Positions 11,793 through 25,146 of a DNA stretch of 64,000 bases are shown in pieces. The DNA lies in NCBI GenBank assembly GCA_963678705.1, contig OY783211.1, positions 12,724,603-12,788,602 of the forward strand, in the 5' to 3' direction. Origin of the DNA: Panorpa germanica. Taxonomy: Eukaryota; Arthropoda; Insecta; Mecoptera; Panorpidae. Both the position numbers and the translations under genes were made by a program. Under the pieces are notes generated by a model, which was not told the DNA's origin, did not search any database, and saw nothing but the letters and a program-made list of their open reading frames with translations. The first letter of the stretch is position 1, and each line of letters begins with the position of its first letter.

Positions 11793-13127
11793 ACGAGCTT
11801 TATTTATACACGAAGAGCAATAGTGTGGCTACTTCAATAGTTAGATTAAATTTCAACTACTAACACTTTGACATTTGTATTATCCAGCGTCCTCAAAACC
11901 TACTAATTTAGGATCCTCCATAAGTTTCTGGGAATATTCCCACACATAGCATACTTATAGAAAAGGATAACAATAGTAAACAAAGGATACCACAATAAAT
12001 AGAAGAGGTTCTTTGGACCAGAAATAAGTGCAGAGAGCTGTCAATATATTTTTCTTTTTTGTGTTCCAAGACTAATAGATGAAAATAAACCTCAGACTCC
12101 TAAGCGCTTTTTTCTTCGTTCTCAGCAACGAATAGATGAGAGATCTTCATACAATTAGCAGAAAATTGTGAAGGACTAGCCTCATTTGTTTTCTTTACAC
12201 TTTTTTTATTATTATTAGGTAATCTTGATATATGATAAACACAAAAGAGTTCTTTTGTTCTTTTTCATAAGTGGTAGTTGAAATAACACAAAAAGGGCGT
12301 TTATTTTTATCGTATCTGATGTATCGTAATTGAAAGCAATTTCTGTTTAGCGGGAGTTGATTTTATCTAAGTTTAACACGAATGTAATAACAACTGATGT
12401 AAATGAAGAATGTAAACATTGAAACAGTTAACGAATTGATAATTTGCAATGGAATTGTGTTACTCCAAGACAGTTCTTCGGATTCAATTCTCGAACCAAA
12501 GATATATATATTCCGGGTTTGGTTGTTATCAAGTTAAATTGATTATGTACTTTCGTAATCATTAAGTGATCAAGCAGCGGTGTTGTAGACAGGCTACGAT
12601 ACCACAAAAACTAACAATATAGTAGAAGATCGTCGGTGATAAAATCAGTATCGGACGTTAAGTAAATCAAATTAAAAAGGGAAGAAAACCAAGACAATTT
12701 CAGGCCACACACATCTGGAAAATTGTTAGACCTTGTAAAGAAGTGATATCACATTCCCCATATAGGTTAGACCTGCATCACCAGATTATAAAACTCTTTA
12801 AACCATGAAACGTGCAGTACTGATGATTAGCTAAAATCGCACTTGGTTTAGTTGTTTTTCTGCTAAGGACCACAATTCTATAAGCTCCGAGTCATCAAAT
12901 TGCCTGATAGATGGCAAAATGTCGTCTAAGAAAATAGAAAATACATAATTGATTAAAGTGTAATCCTTGTATGAAAAAGATAAGAAATTTCTCAATTTGT
13001 TTTATTTTTATTGCACATTACAAATTCCAAATAACTTTTCTGCCATTTCCGTAAAACTCAGATGTAATTTTTAAGAAGAATTTATACTTCGAATGAGACC
13101 GTTGCAGTTCTGTGACACACATACACA
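11793..13127. other. Gene-free stretch with a copy of repeat E
   Basis: AT-rich. 12590-12665 shows similarity to 33380-33470 and 50245-50300 around a GATCGTCGGTGATAAAATCA-type core. Nothing coding is seen. Confidence 0.5.
12590..12665 (+). repeat. Dispersed repeat E, copy 1
   Basis: It shares CCACAAAAACT and then a GTCGGTGATA...CAGTATCGG core with 33380-33470, and more weakly with 50245-50300. Family unknown. Confidence 0.5.
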
Positions 13128-13474
13128 CAGAGGCGGCCTTAGGGGGAGGCAAGCAGGGCAACCGCCTGGGGCTCCGCTCTTATAGGGGCCTCGCTTTCTT
13201 GCGCAACAACCCAAGTAGAAAAATTCATTACTATATATGTATTTGAATCTCACGCCTCGCTCTTTTGAAATCCCACTTGAATCCGTACGTATATCTTTTA
13301 AGGCCTTGATCTACCTTAGTTTATCATTATTAATATTTGTCATCTTTGTGCTTGGTAACTTTTATAGAACATCATCAAAAATACTAACTTACAATTTACA
13401 TAAATTATACAAAGAACAAGTGCTTCGCAAAGATCAGCCACCCTGGAACCTCGCAATGGCAAAAGCCGTCCCTG
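13128..13474. mobile_element. hAT-like non-autonomous element in a CA-rich tract
   Basis: The left end CAGAGGCGGCCTTAGGGGGA followed by GGCAAGCAGGGCAA is the widespread hAT-type terminus. The right end on the other strand reads CAGGGACGGCTTTTGCC, matching CAG-G-CGGC-TT. The flanks are CATACACA and CACACACA, 7 of 8 bases alike, as expected for an 8-bp hAT duplication. No transposase is present. Confidence 0.75.
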
Positions 13475-13521
13475 CACACACACATACTTACACACACATA
13501 TGCTTTCACACACATATCCAT

Positions 13522-13550
<29 letters not shown>
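13475..13550. repeat. (CA)n microsatellite, interrupted
   Basis: CA repeats run through 13475-13550, longest at 13524-13548. Opposite-strand frames here read as Cys-Val runs and are artefacts. Confidence 0.9.
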
Positions 13551-13552
<2 letters not shown>

Positions 13553-15650
13553 AGGTTTATTTCTAGCGCATGTAAGCGAATGCAATTAATTAACAAGTAT
13601 TTTAATTTAGCACAAAAACAACATTAAAAAATTATTTAGTTTGCCTTGCGGGTATTTTAAGACGCACATAAAAACTAGGTTCTTAGAAAACAAACAAATT
13701 CAGTGTTTGAGTCATAATGTTCGTAAACACGCTGGAACACAATCGAATATGTTTTAATTGTGGACTTGGTGATATTCACAAAATATCGATATTATTTGTA
13801 ACTGTAAATAATAATAACAATGCAACTAGTAACACAGAGTTTTGTTAAACGTTACTTAACTTTGTATTGGTAAATAAACCTGTGTTTTGCGAATTTATAA
13901 CCTCCGATTTAGAATCTAAGTATGCTTTATGATCTGATAACTTCTTCAAATTATTTCAGATAAATTTTGGCAATCCTTCTTTGACGGACTGCCTAATGGC
14001 AGTAGCAACATAAGCTGATATTATCAAATAATCCAACTGATTATCGGTGTTTCCAATTCTCCTTCTATTCCCAGCACTAGTTCTGACTAAAACTAACCTA
14101 AAAACGACATTGTGCACCTCCATAACCTTGCAAATGCAGGCCGTGCCGAGCGTTCAGTTTAACACGTATTTATAATAAATTTAGATATTTTATGACTGTT
14201 TTACCTTGCTTTACAGTTGTTTGTTTTTATATTAACAAATATTTATGACGGTGTTTATGACCAAGGTAATTAATGGAAGTAATAACCTAAAGTAAATCAT
14301 ACAAACGCTGTAACTGTCAGCAACGCCATCTAACTGACCGCTGCGACATCTAACGGCTGAAAAATTAAACGTAATATTTTTTAAATACGTGAAAGCAACA
14401 TACATTAGTTCGTTTATTGTTTAATGATACATTCTAACATGTGCGCTTGCTGAAAATTTGCAAAGGAAAGTTAACAACTTGAAAAACACCCATCAAAAAT
14501 GCTATATGAAATTCAATTCGGAAATGTTTTAATAAAAGTTTATCCATCTTAGTTATTTCATGTACTTTCTTAAAATTACAACAAAATTAATCTACAATTA
14601 AGTAACTTGAATACAAATATTAACCCAAGCCCATCTTTTAGATCCTTATACCAGAGTTTGTCCTAATTAGTTTCCAGTAATCCCGCCTGGCGCTTTAAAT
14701 TCTAAGCGATTATCCCATATCTGACCCTTTTATTAGGAGGGTGAGGTGGGATGGTACTCTCATAACCCAAACAGGGACAGCGACAAGGATCCACTAACAA
14801 GAAACTTAGGGTCTGCTCTAATTTAGGTTAATATTCACTAATGGTAACTTAGTTGTCCTTTGATTATAAATAACTAATTGATTTTAAGGAACCAGCTAAA
14901 GCAAAAAGTTTAGTGGAGCTGCAAACGTAGTTGTCATAGATCCACGCTTGGTTTTTATTATGTGATGTGTTTTTCCAACGAAATCCACGACTAATTGCTT
15001 AAAACCTCTATTTTCTATGTACAAACACCAAGAAATCAAGAGAAATGGAAAGTTTTTGTTAGATTCTCTCACACTGGAACAGACTCCGTGCCTTACGGAG
15101 CTCTAATTGAAGACCATTCTTGTATCAGTCGCTTATTCTTTACATGTGGTTGTTTTCACAAACCACATACCAAGTAACACCACGCCGACTTAAACTTCTT
15201 TTTGTTTTTGTGTTCAATAAGGTATGTGAGTCTAGTTTCACTTCATCAAAAAGAGCAAGCTTCCTTTATCATTGAGTCGCAGGGTTGAAATCGGCTTCGT
15301 CGCTGCCAGAAAGGTTGGACATAGTATGACTAGTACGTCCAATCACAATGTCATTCCTTTTCAGATTTAGAAGGTCAGAAAAGGACCAACGTAATCATGC
15401 AATCGAAGTCTGACGCTCAGTCTGTTCCAGTATAAGAGGAGCTTTATTCTATAAATTAAACTAATACATCTAAAATTACTGAGAATCTACTAACGCTTTC
15501 TCTTCTTATCCTTCAATTATAGTATAGTTATTTCTATGGTCTATTCCAAAACGGCTGTTATCCTGTAAATTTGTTTCTCTTTCAATGCAACAAATGATAT
15601 CTTGTGTACCATCTGAATACTAATACTAATTATATTTCCATTTGTTCCAG
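13551..15650. other. Gene-free stretch before the first visible DPP-like exon
   Basis: AT-rich, with a possible hairpin at 14711-14754 (ATCCCA and ACCCT arms). No exon with matching phase was found, so the missing 5' exons of the DPP-like gene are not recognised here. Confidence 0.5.
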
Positions 15651-18600
15651 AATCCGAGCTTGTCTACAGGGACTTATATGGGGGTTTATCGATTCTTAAT
15701 GCAGAGAATCTCACAACTAGAGTGTTGATGACAAATTCAACATTTGTAAGTATATAAGTGTACCCCGGGAATTTGTGTTAATTTTGACTTGCCATTTCGC
15801 GGGAATAAATGATTATTTCTTTGACAGGGAACAAATTCTTTAACACAATATAGATAATGAATAAAATTGTTATAAAAATAGTACACTAGAGGGAAAATGT
15901 AAAACTCTTGTCTGTAGTGTTGTTGGTCTTTAGAGCACTTGCAGACAAAAACATATTTGAATTATCTATAAGAATTTGTAAGTGAGAACTCAAGGTTCAT
16001 TTTCTAAATTTCACATTTAAAGTTCAACTTGCTACCATTTCTACATTGATTATTTTTTAAATTTATTACTTACCAACTTGTTTTAATTTTCATCAAGGTT
16101 TAGGTAGTAATCAAGGTTGAAGTCGTTATCGCTGTTTAAACTAAGTTTTTCTATCAGATTAAAGGTACCTTCAGTTGTGTTTCTTCGGTTTTGTTATTTT
16201 ATTCAAAGAAAATGGGTGAGAAGAGCCGAATAGCTTTAACGATGAATTGTTATGCCATTATACTATTGCGTCATCTTACATACGAAGAATTACTTGCGAT
16301 GAACTACGGGTATCTCTCATTTAAAATCTGTTTTTTATTATATATTTTCTTAACTTAGTACAAATTTAAATTCAGATAAAAAAACACAATTTTAAAATTC
16401 AGTTTCCTCATCTTTATTAATATCATCTTTATCAAAAGAAACTTTCTTTAAGGTATAATTTGATAACCTTTGACTGAAGAAAAGTTCAGAGGTTATGTAT
16501 CCATGTACCATATGTTACAGTAGACCGCCATCTGTTGTTTTCTTGTGTAACGTGATACAAAATCTACAGAAAGGTTGAATTATTTGCATATAAATGTGAA
16601 AAAAAATTGTATCTTATTTTACGAATGGCTTTACCATATATGATAGACGTTAATTTCAAGTTCGGGTTCAAACTTTAAATTGAAAATTTAAAATATATTA
16701 TATAATAATTAGTATGCATATATTAATAACAGATATAAAATATTTTCAAAACATAGTAAATATATAATAAGCCACTGAACTGTTATGACAAAAATTCATA
16801 GATTTTAATTAATATGATTTCGCATAGACTCCAAATTGTTTACTGGATATACTCGCCAGTGTAAATTTTACACAGATAAAGTTATATACAAAAAAAAATC
16901 AAATCAGTTTTTATAGGTTATGTTTTGAAAGGTCAATAAAACAAGATATTATACCATATTTGCATTAAACAAACGGTAAGCAAGCGTATGTAAATAATCA
17001 TCGTGTACTAGATGTATATTTTAGTTTAAAATTGTTGTTGTACAACTCAATATAACTTAGCTATATTACATTTGTTTATTGTTTGTTTTAACAGAGGCAA
17101 TTAAATGCTGAACGCTGTTTAGTATCAAGAGACCTTCAGTATGTTCTCTTATTGTCTGATGAAAATCAAGATGGCGCTATGTATAATGTGTATGAAGTTT
17201 CTACTAGGTAAGTACTATAATTTTCATTAACATTTACATTTGTTCATATGTATTTATTTACTTTATTTTATTTTAATTTATTTTGTTTAACAATTATACT
17301 CCCGCTTCTTTGTTCACTGTATACAATGAGTTAAGTTTAGAATGTGAGTAGCTTCTTTTTGTAGCTAGTTGTTTGTAATTCAACCGTTTTAATTAGACTG
17401 GTAATGACAGCAATATCGACTTTCTGCGAAGCGTAATTAAGGAATATTATCTAATTAAAACACAGCATTATTAGGTTTATCCATAGTATTTTAATAACCT
17501 GCTGTTATCCTGTCAATGAAATAAACGCCATTAAAAGTAATAACCTTACATAACCTAACAAAAGCACTGAACTAAATTAATAAAATCTGTTATAAAGTAT
17601 AATAATTATTATTTTTCATTTTTTATATTATATAATGTCTTTTTCATTAAAATATTATCTTATAGTCTTAAATATTGTTTAAATTTACTTACATTTAAAC
17701 ACAGTTGCATATATTTAAGGTTATTTAACATTAAATAATTTACCGATTACATAATATTTTTTAGGTTAATGTAATGTAACAAAAATTATCTTTCGATGTA
17801 AAAATTATATTTTACATTAACGTTAACAAAACTTTTTATACAAGTTTACATAATGATCCATATTAAATTAGTATATTAATAAAAGATTTTTAATGTTTTT
17901 TGTACTTTTTTAATGACAATGTAAAAAAAGTATGTTAAACTTCGGTAAATAATAATATTATGTTAAATAATACATTCGGGGTAGGAAATTGTTTTGCAAT
18001 GCAAGTTTCACATACGCTACTTTGCCACAAGCTAATTCGCAGGTTCATTTTGTACTTTTCGTATAGAAATTGTCTTGCAGTGCAAAGTTCACGTTCCCGT
18101 TTTAATATTATAGACAAATTTAGCAGAATATGTATGTAACATTGTACAGAATAAAATATTAGACCACACCCATATTTATTTCATATTCAATGTGTAGTTC
18201 AGAGATATAGAAACTTTAGTATTTTGACTTATTTCTTTACAGTACGAGGAGTACAGTAAAAGGATTCCTCACCCCGGTACCATATAGTCAGCTGTAACTG
18301 ATGTTCAAATATTTAAAATATTCCATAAGATTCCTATTACGCGATTTTATGCCCCGCATAACACATGAACCGCGTTGTAGGAGACCTGCTTGATAATACG
18401 AGTAAAATGTAAACCTTATTGAATAAACGCTTTTACAAACTTTGCTTCTAATTTGTACAGTAGGTATTACTAATTACAATGGATTCTGTGAATTTATTTT
18501 CAACATTTCGAACTTGTTTATCATTCCGCAGTTGTTTGTTCAACTAAAAACAAATAATTGGCCTGTAATGCGAACAGGAAATAACTGAACCAACAAAGTT

Positions 18601-21600
18601 CTTTCACTATAGTCCAATGACATTTTACAATTATCAATTTATTCAACTCTACACTAATTGGAATGATTAATTATCGAGCAACCGCGTTTGTTTCTGACAT
18701 CTCATTTCATTGTAATTTGATTAATTTTTAATCAGAATTGTCACATTATTATAGGCACACTGCATTATTTGAACAACAGGAACAAACCAAGATGATTAAA
18801 TGAACCACTTCACGTTCAAAGGCAAGCAGTGCTCGCATAACCTGTTTACTATAAATAAGTGTTTATTACTATGCAACGGCCTGTTTTCTTTTTTGATGGC
18901 GGCTTAATAAGCACGCAATCTCGTAATAGCATATTTTAAAACGGTTTTAGGTCTGAGCACACTTCACCGTATTCGATCCGAGTATGCTACTCGTATATGA
19001 ATATCTGTATATGTATATTCCAGTACTCCAACTCGTGGGTTCTTTTATTTTTATCTAGATGGATAGGTTTTTTTCATGTAAATATCTCATAATCTGGGTT
19101 TTTTGGTAACGAATCGAAAAATGATCAAGGGGTGCTAAGATTTTCTAGGTTTATTTAAAATTTGTGGATGGAAATAGTGTTTTCGCTCTTTATTTTCTTA
19201 GATCTTGCGGCTCATTTCGTACACACGTGTTTGGTCCTATACATAGAATAATAATTATCTCTATTTAATATAATGATTTTTTTTTATATTTTACAAAATT
19301 ACATTTAGGGTTAAAACATAAAATTCATAGTTATCTTTTACCCTTAATATTTTCGTTTTACCCAAACAATAACATGTTTCCAAGACTATTTACTTATCCA
19401 TTGGATTTTATATGATAAGCCTTTTGATAAACTTTGCTTGGGCTTTGTGGATGCTTAATGGCAACATTATTCTTGTTTATTTGACCTAAAAAAAATCATC
19501 TTCAATAATAACATTAATTGTGTTCTGTGTTTTTATATAGTAAAATATTACGAACTACAAATTGAATAGAAAACTATATATTGGTAACTTTGGCTAAGCT
19601 GAACACGAATTAGTTTAATTAGTTAATAACAATATATCGTCCAAAAACTGGTAACGGTATTGTAGGCGTGCTAAAATTTTGTTTGTGCTAAGTTTTGTTG
19701 TTTTATACTAGTAGAATAGGTAATGGGACATCCGGTACGCCGTTGGTGGTTATTTTGCTACGGCGCAGTTATGAAAAATATTACATAACTAATACGTAAA
19801 AAGTTAAAATAGTTAAAAAGAACTGTAAACCTTATCACATAACCCTATAAAATGTATCTAATAAAATATTCTGAAAGTTTCCTTTTAAATATTTGTTACA
19901 GGAGCCATTTACCACTGTCCCCGCGGGAGGACCGAACTGCCCATCGGATCCAATTAGCCACGTGGGCACCACGTGGTTCTGCTCTAGCATTTGTATATCA
20001 AAATGATTTATACTACAAACCTAAAGTACACCATGACTTAGTATGTCGAATAACAAATACAGGTAAATCAACGATACTACTAAAATTTAAAGAAGTTCTT
20101 ACCAAGAAATCTACACGCAAAAACTTCAATCAAATCAATAAATAAATATCGCAAGCAAATCCAATTAGTAAACAAAAGTTATGTAATTGAATCTTGTTTC
20201 TTTTTTTGCAGGTCGTGTGGGTCTGATATACAACGCGGTCCCAGACTGGTTGTACGGCTCTCGGGGCCTTAAGGGATGGGGCAGCACCCTCGTGTTCTCC
20301 CCCGATGGGGGCAACATCGCATTCATCACGTACAACGACACACAAGTAGAGGAATACAAGTTCGTACTTGTTACTTTATAATTTAATTAAAGATTAAGTA
20401 ATCTTTATCCTATCAGGTGTATATAATTGCTTGAATTTACCAAACTGTATATGTAACAAATGCGCCATATTGTTTTCAGATACATGTGGTTCGGAGACAA
20501 GCCCTATCCTACTGTTAAAAGCGTCAGATATCCTAAGGTAAGAATTTTCTTTAAATAAGGAAAGGGATGAGGAAATAGGGGTTAAGTAATGAGAGTTATA
20601 GTATATTTAATTAATATAAAAGCCCTCTTATAATTGTGTAAACTTAAGCCTTGTGAAATAACTTTCATTTCTTGAGAGAGCTCTCCGAGATTTCGAAGCA
20701 GAAGTGAGGGAAAATCACTAATTGCTTTTAAGGAAAACCACGTGTACATTTATTTATCGGTATACCTTTATTGGAATTAATTTATCAATTCTCTTAAAGT
20801 TGTATCGCATAGAGGTGTACCCTGTAGTATAACGAAAGCAGTTTATTAGATTTTATATAAATGTAATGTAAATGGAGGGTAAATTTATGCTTGTAATTCG
20901 CTTTCTTATCTTATAGGTAAATACCCCAAACCCAGAAGTATCACTACAAATAGTAACTCTTTCTCGTCTCAAGTTCCTATTCCCGGAGAAGGTGAAACCT
21001 CCTCCAGGAGTTCAATCAGAAGGTTATCTGGGAGGTTTAGCTTGGAACACACATCTGACAGCTACATGGATAAACAGAGCGCAAAATACAGCTGTTACAG
21101 CGATTTGCCAACGATCATCTTCTCCTTCTTATGAATGTGTTGAGGTAGCAATGGAATCTAATATAATTTGTATTTATTATAATTCACTTTCAGCAACAAT
21201 TTGCTATTTCAGGTATTTACTGAATCTACCGAAACTGGTTGGGTAGAACCTACAGATCCACCTATTTTTAATAAAAACATGTACCACTTCATTCATGCAA
21301 ATACAACAAAAGCAGATTCCACAAATGAGAAAATAAAAGCGAATGACACGCAAAAAAGTAACAATTCCAAAGCGACATCTGATCAATCCAAAATATATAA
21401 CCTGGAGATAATGTTACTGCAGCGCCTTCCGGTTAGGGATGGTGCTCATGGAAGCTACAGACATCTTTGTCTAGTTGCTGGTGGTCACGTAACCCCCCTC
21501 ACAATGGGGAGGTTTGAAGTCATGAAAGTCATTGGTTGGGATGAAGATAATGAACTTGTGTAAGTAGAATGCAACTTTATTAATGAACAAGCAAATAGAA

Positions 21601-24600
21601 TGCTCGGGAATGGGAATTTATTTCAGTTTTAAAAAGTTGAATAGCTGCCCTGTTCCAAGCAAGTAAAATTGTTTTATCTTAAGTCCGGCTCGGTAGTTCT
21701 AGTTATGGATATGCTTTAATGTATGGGCTTCTAAATTTTCCCCTACAGGCAACATCCGCGCGCGCCGCCTCTTGTTAAAACAGCGACTAAAAACGGAACT
21801 AATTAAAGGAAAAAGTACCAAATTCCCGGACCATAATCACCAAACTTGCTTAATATTAGCTATGTTTTCTTAACCATGAATTATAACTACAATCCTACAC
21901 AATATTACTATAAATAAAAACTGTCCGAAAAAATAATTTCATAAGAATCTACCTTCAAAGTTTATTTAAGTTATAGCTTATTAATAAAAAGTAATTTGAT
22001 TCTTAAAAAACTCGTAAATTTTATCTGCAATATAGACATTATTATTTGAGTGCTCTTCGATTAAATCCAGATTACCCTCGTTCAAGTTTTGAAGACTTTT
22101 ATTGCTTTGTGAGTAACATGGTCTATTACATTAACTAACTTATTTTTCTCTTCGAGATATAACCATATTGTATAACACGGATTTTCAAAGTTCTTATTGG
22201 ATACGTCGAAGTTGATTATCTTAACCTCAAATATAAAACTATTTTGTAGAATATATTGATCAATTAAGATAGTCATTTTTATTCTTTTAATCATTTAATG
22301 AACAAAAGGTTATACAAAAAAATCTTTACCGCCTTACAAATAATTCTGTTATAAAATTTAGATAGGCCAGGTCCGGATAGACTTATTATTTTAAGGCGAT
22401 TAGACTTTAAAACAGAAATTATGCATCAAATTACGAGAAATTACGACGTACGAGAAATGTTATTAATTGTGTTAAAACAGATAAAATTTTTGTATATAAT
22501 ACCATAGCTTCCAAATGCATTGTTAGTTATTTATTTCTTTAAAATTAAGACCTACAACATTTGACAATCTGTCATAGATTTTATGCACGTCTTTTACTAT
22601 AAATCGATAAGTAATAAATTTTATTATTTATAGATATTTTATCGCCACACCAGAAAAAAAACCAGGCCAAAGACATTTATATAAAATACATTTACATTTA
22701 AAATCATCTAGAAATTATCACAATGATACAAATATAACTCGGCCAGTAGTAAATTATAGCAGCCCGCAATGTATGACTTGCGATGAAGGACCACACAAAC
22801 AAAACATCCGGCATATCGAGAACTTAGCAACAAACGATACCAGTACCAACAACAGAAACAATAGTACCAACAACAAAACCGAATCAATCAACATGGAAGT
22901 ACCTATTCAAGCAAACGATGATTTTACGTATTATATGCTAAACGATTTCATAGAACAAAATAATTCAGAGTTAAAATTACAATCGAGCTGTCTATACAAC
23001 GATATTCGATTTAGTTATAATTTTACTTTTTATGTACAAAAATGTCTTGGTCCCGATGCTCCCACCGTTTTCCTTGTTGAAACTGCAACGAATACAAGGA
23101 TAGCCGTTTTGGATTCGGGGACTATTTTAAGGGAAAGAATTGCTAATATTTCTGCTCCTCAAATAAGAACATTTGAAGTTGAAATTCAAGATGGATATCA
23201 TGCGCAAGTTAGGTTGTATCTTCCTCCTGGAATGAAAGAAGATGAGGAAACTACATTCCCACTTATTCTACATGTGTAAGTATCTGAAACAAATATGAAG
23301 TATACCATATCCCACATCATAGCTATCTAATCCAACATTAATCACAAATCAGTGACGGATTCCCGGGCGACCAACTGGTCACAGAAAAGTACAGTGTGAA
23401 TTGGGGGTGGTATCTCTGCAGCGGATTAGGGTTTTTGGTAGCAGAAATAGATGGACGCGGTTCCGGAGGACAAGGAGAGAAAATGAGAGCAGAAGTTAAA
23501 TCAAAGTTAGGTGCAGTAGATGCCGAAGACCAAATGGCGGTACTTATGTAAGTATATTAAAATTAATGCCACAACATAACCTATAAATGACTAACATCGT
23601 AATATTTACTCCCAGATATTTACGCGATAATGTAAGATTCATTGATCCAACAAAAATATGCGTTTGGGGATGGGGATATGGTGGTTATTTAGCCGCGATG
23701 ATGCTCGCTCAGGATTCCATGGGCGTGCTAAAGTGTGCAGCTAGTGTCAATCCACCAAGCAGCTGGAGTTACCACGGTAATAATGTTTCTATTAACAAAA
23801 ATATAAATGTTTGTTTAAAATGTATACAAATATATTTTATTACTTAGATACTTTCTTTACGGAACGGTATATGGGTTTGGGAGTTACTGGCGATAATTTC
23901 CGAGCTTTCGAAGAAGCTGATCTTACTAAAAGAGCTGGTAACTTTGATGATCGATCTTTATTATTAATCCACGGGACTGCAGATGAAGAGGTTCCTCCTC
24001 AGCACTCGATGTTGCTGGTGAGGCAACTTACCAATGAGGGAGTTATATTTAGACAAAGCGTAAGTTTATTTAATAATGGATTAGAATAACTAAGTCCTGC
24101 AAAACAATGATTTTGTTTCTTGCAAATAAAGTTTAAAAAATTTAAGTTAAATCTGCAGAGAATATCTCTTATCTAAATGATTAGCGGAGGAGTCAAATTT
24201 AGTTAAGAAACAAATTATTCTTTACTTGCAGTTATATTTATAAGGTTATCTTTAGTCTACCTTAAAAAGTTATTAAAAGCTTTTAATTTGTTTTATAAAT
24301 GATATTCCATGTTGATCTTAATGTGTCGAACTCCATTATTATTTTTAAACTTAAGGATGTATGAGCAAGAAAATAATTTTCGATCTAAGAGCTCAAAATT
24401 TTTTTACGTGTAGATTCGTGGTCAATGAATACCGTTCATATTTTAAAGAAATTAATTGTTGAAAATTGACATAAAATACATTGTTCTTATGGGGAAATGG
24501 GTACATGTGATCATGAATAATATAAAATATAATATCAAATACAATCATTATACATACCGTAGTTCCAAACACATATTAAGTCGTATTATTCTAGTGGTCG

Positions 24601-25025
24601 TTCTTTACAAAATAATCCTTTCTTATCAAGCTTTTGAGGTATATCCATTTTTAAATGTCAAAAATTTAAATTTATTCAAATGTCACATGGAAAAAAATAA
24701 ACAAAAATTTGGCTGTGTTGCCAAATGTAAAATTCACGTCACGTGATAATTTTCTTCCTTTTACCCCGCAAATGCTCAAGTCTATCCCCACCCTTCAAAA
24801 TTCGCTATTAGACCACACCCCCGCTCATACATCCTTAAATACCGCAAAAATATATTTGATATCTTTTTGTTTTTTTATCAGATGTATCCAGATGAAGGTC
24901 ACAAAATGAAAGGTGTCCTTCTGCATCTTTATAGGCACATAGAGAGCTTCTTCGCAGACTCGTTTGCGCCTTCTGACATTCCCGATTGGGACGCCGGTGG
25001 GTTCTTTCAAACGTTTAGACAATGA
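15651..25025 (+). CDS. Dipeptidyl peptidase 6/10-like protein, catalytically inactive (5' end outside window)
   Basis: Twelve exons join in frame with GT-AG borders: 15651-15745, 17095-17207, 19902-20062, 20212-20359, 20480-20537, 20917-21144, 21213-21559, 22634-23275, 23353-23547, 23616-23776, 23848-24059 and 24882-25025 (TGA). They give 833 residues. The first visible exon starts inside a codon, so the cytoplasmic tail and membrane anchor must lie upstream. The order follows family S9B: beta-propeller blades (ELVYRDLYGG, LVSRDLQYVLL, ATWAPRGSALAFVYQNDLYY), then an alpha/beta hydrolase domain (VTEKYSVNWGWYL, DGRGSGGQG). At about visible residue 680 the nucleophile elbow reads GWGYGG, where active DPP4 enzymes have GWSYGG, so Ser is Gly. 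The Asp (HGTADEEVP) and His (YPDEGHKMKG) remain. DPP6 and DPP10 also lack this Ser and act as Kv4 auxiliary subunits in vertebrates; a similar role here is inferred. Asn/Thr/Lys-rich inserts occur near 21300-21395 and 22690-22920. The family call is very firm; orthology to one particular paralogue is not. Confidence 0.93.
18139..18400 (+). repeat. Dispersed repeat C, copy 1 (inside DPP-like intron 2)
   Basis: It matches 58245-58480 at both ends: ACATTGTACAGAATAAAAT with TTTCATATT-A-TGTGTAG, and further on ACCGCGTTGTAGG. The middle has diverged. Family unknown. Confidence 0.6.
24198..24240 (+). repeat. 43-bp dispersed repeat D, copy 1
   Basis: It is identical to 27741-27783 at 40 of 43 positions (core AACAAATTATTCTTTA). 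It lies in the last intron of the DPP-like gene. Confidence 0.75.
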
Positions 25026-25140
25026 TATCTGGAGTAACTTATCATTTCAATTATTAAATTTCAATTCATTCGTTTCTTTTTTTATAAAATATAGCTAGAC
25101 CGTTTATATCGTTATAGGTTCGTACAAATTAATTTAAAAA

Positions 25141-25146
25141 AATAAA
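25141..25146 (+). promoter_or_regulatory. Candidate poly(A) signal of the DPP-like gene
   Basis: AATAAA lies 116 bp after the TGA of the DPP6/10-like gene. In such AT-rich sequence this hexamer is common by chance, so the assignment rests on position alone. Confidence 0.4.

Noticed and set aside
13071-13596. Overlapping open frames with Thr-His or Cys-Val runs
   Set aside because: They arise from the hAT-like element and the CA microsatellite, with no splice or start support.
14711-14754. Possible microRNA-like hairpin
   Set aside because: The stem has several mismatches and no sign of conservation or expression can be seen from sequence alone.
24456-24746. 96-codon hydrophobic frame
   Set aside because: It lies inside the last intron of the DPP-like gene and has no splice context of its own.
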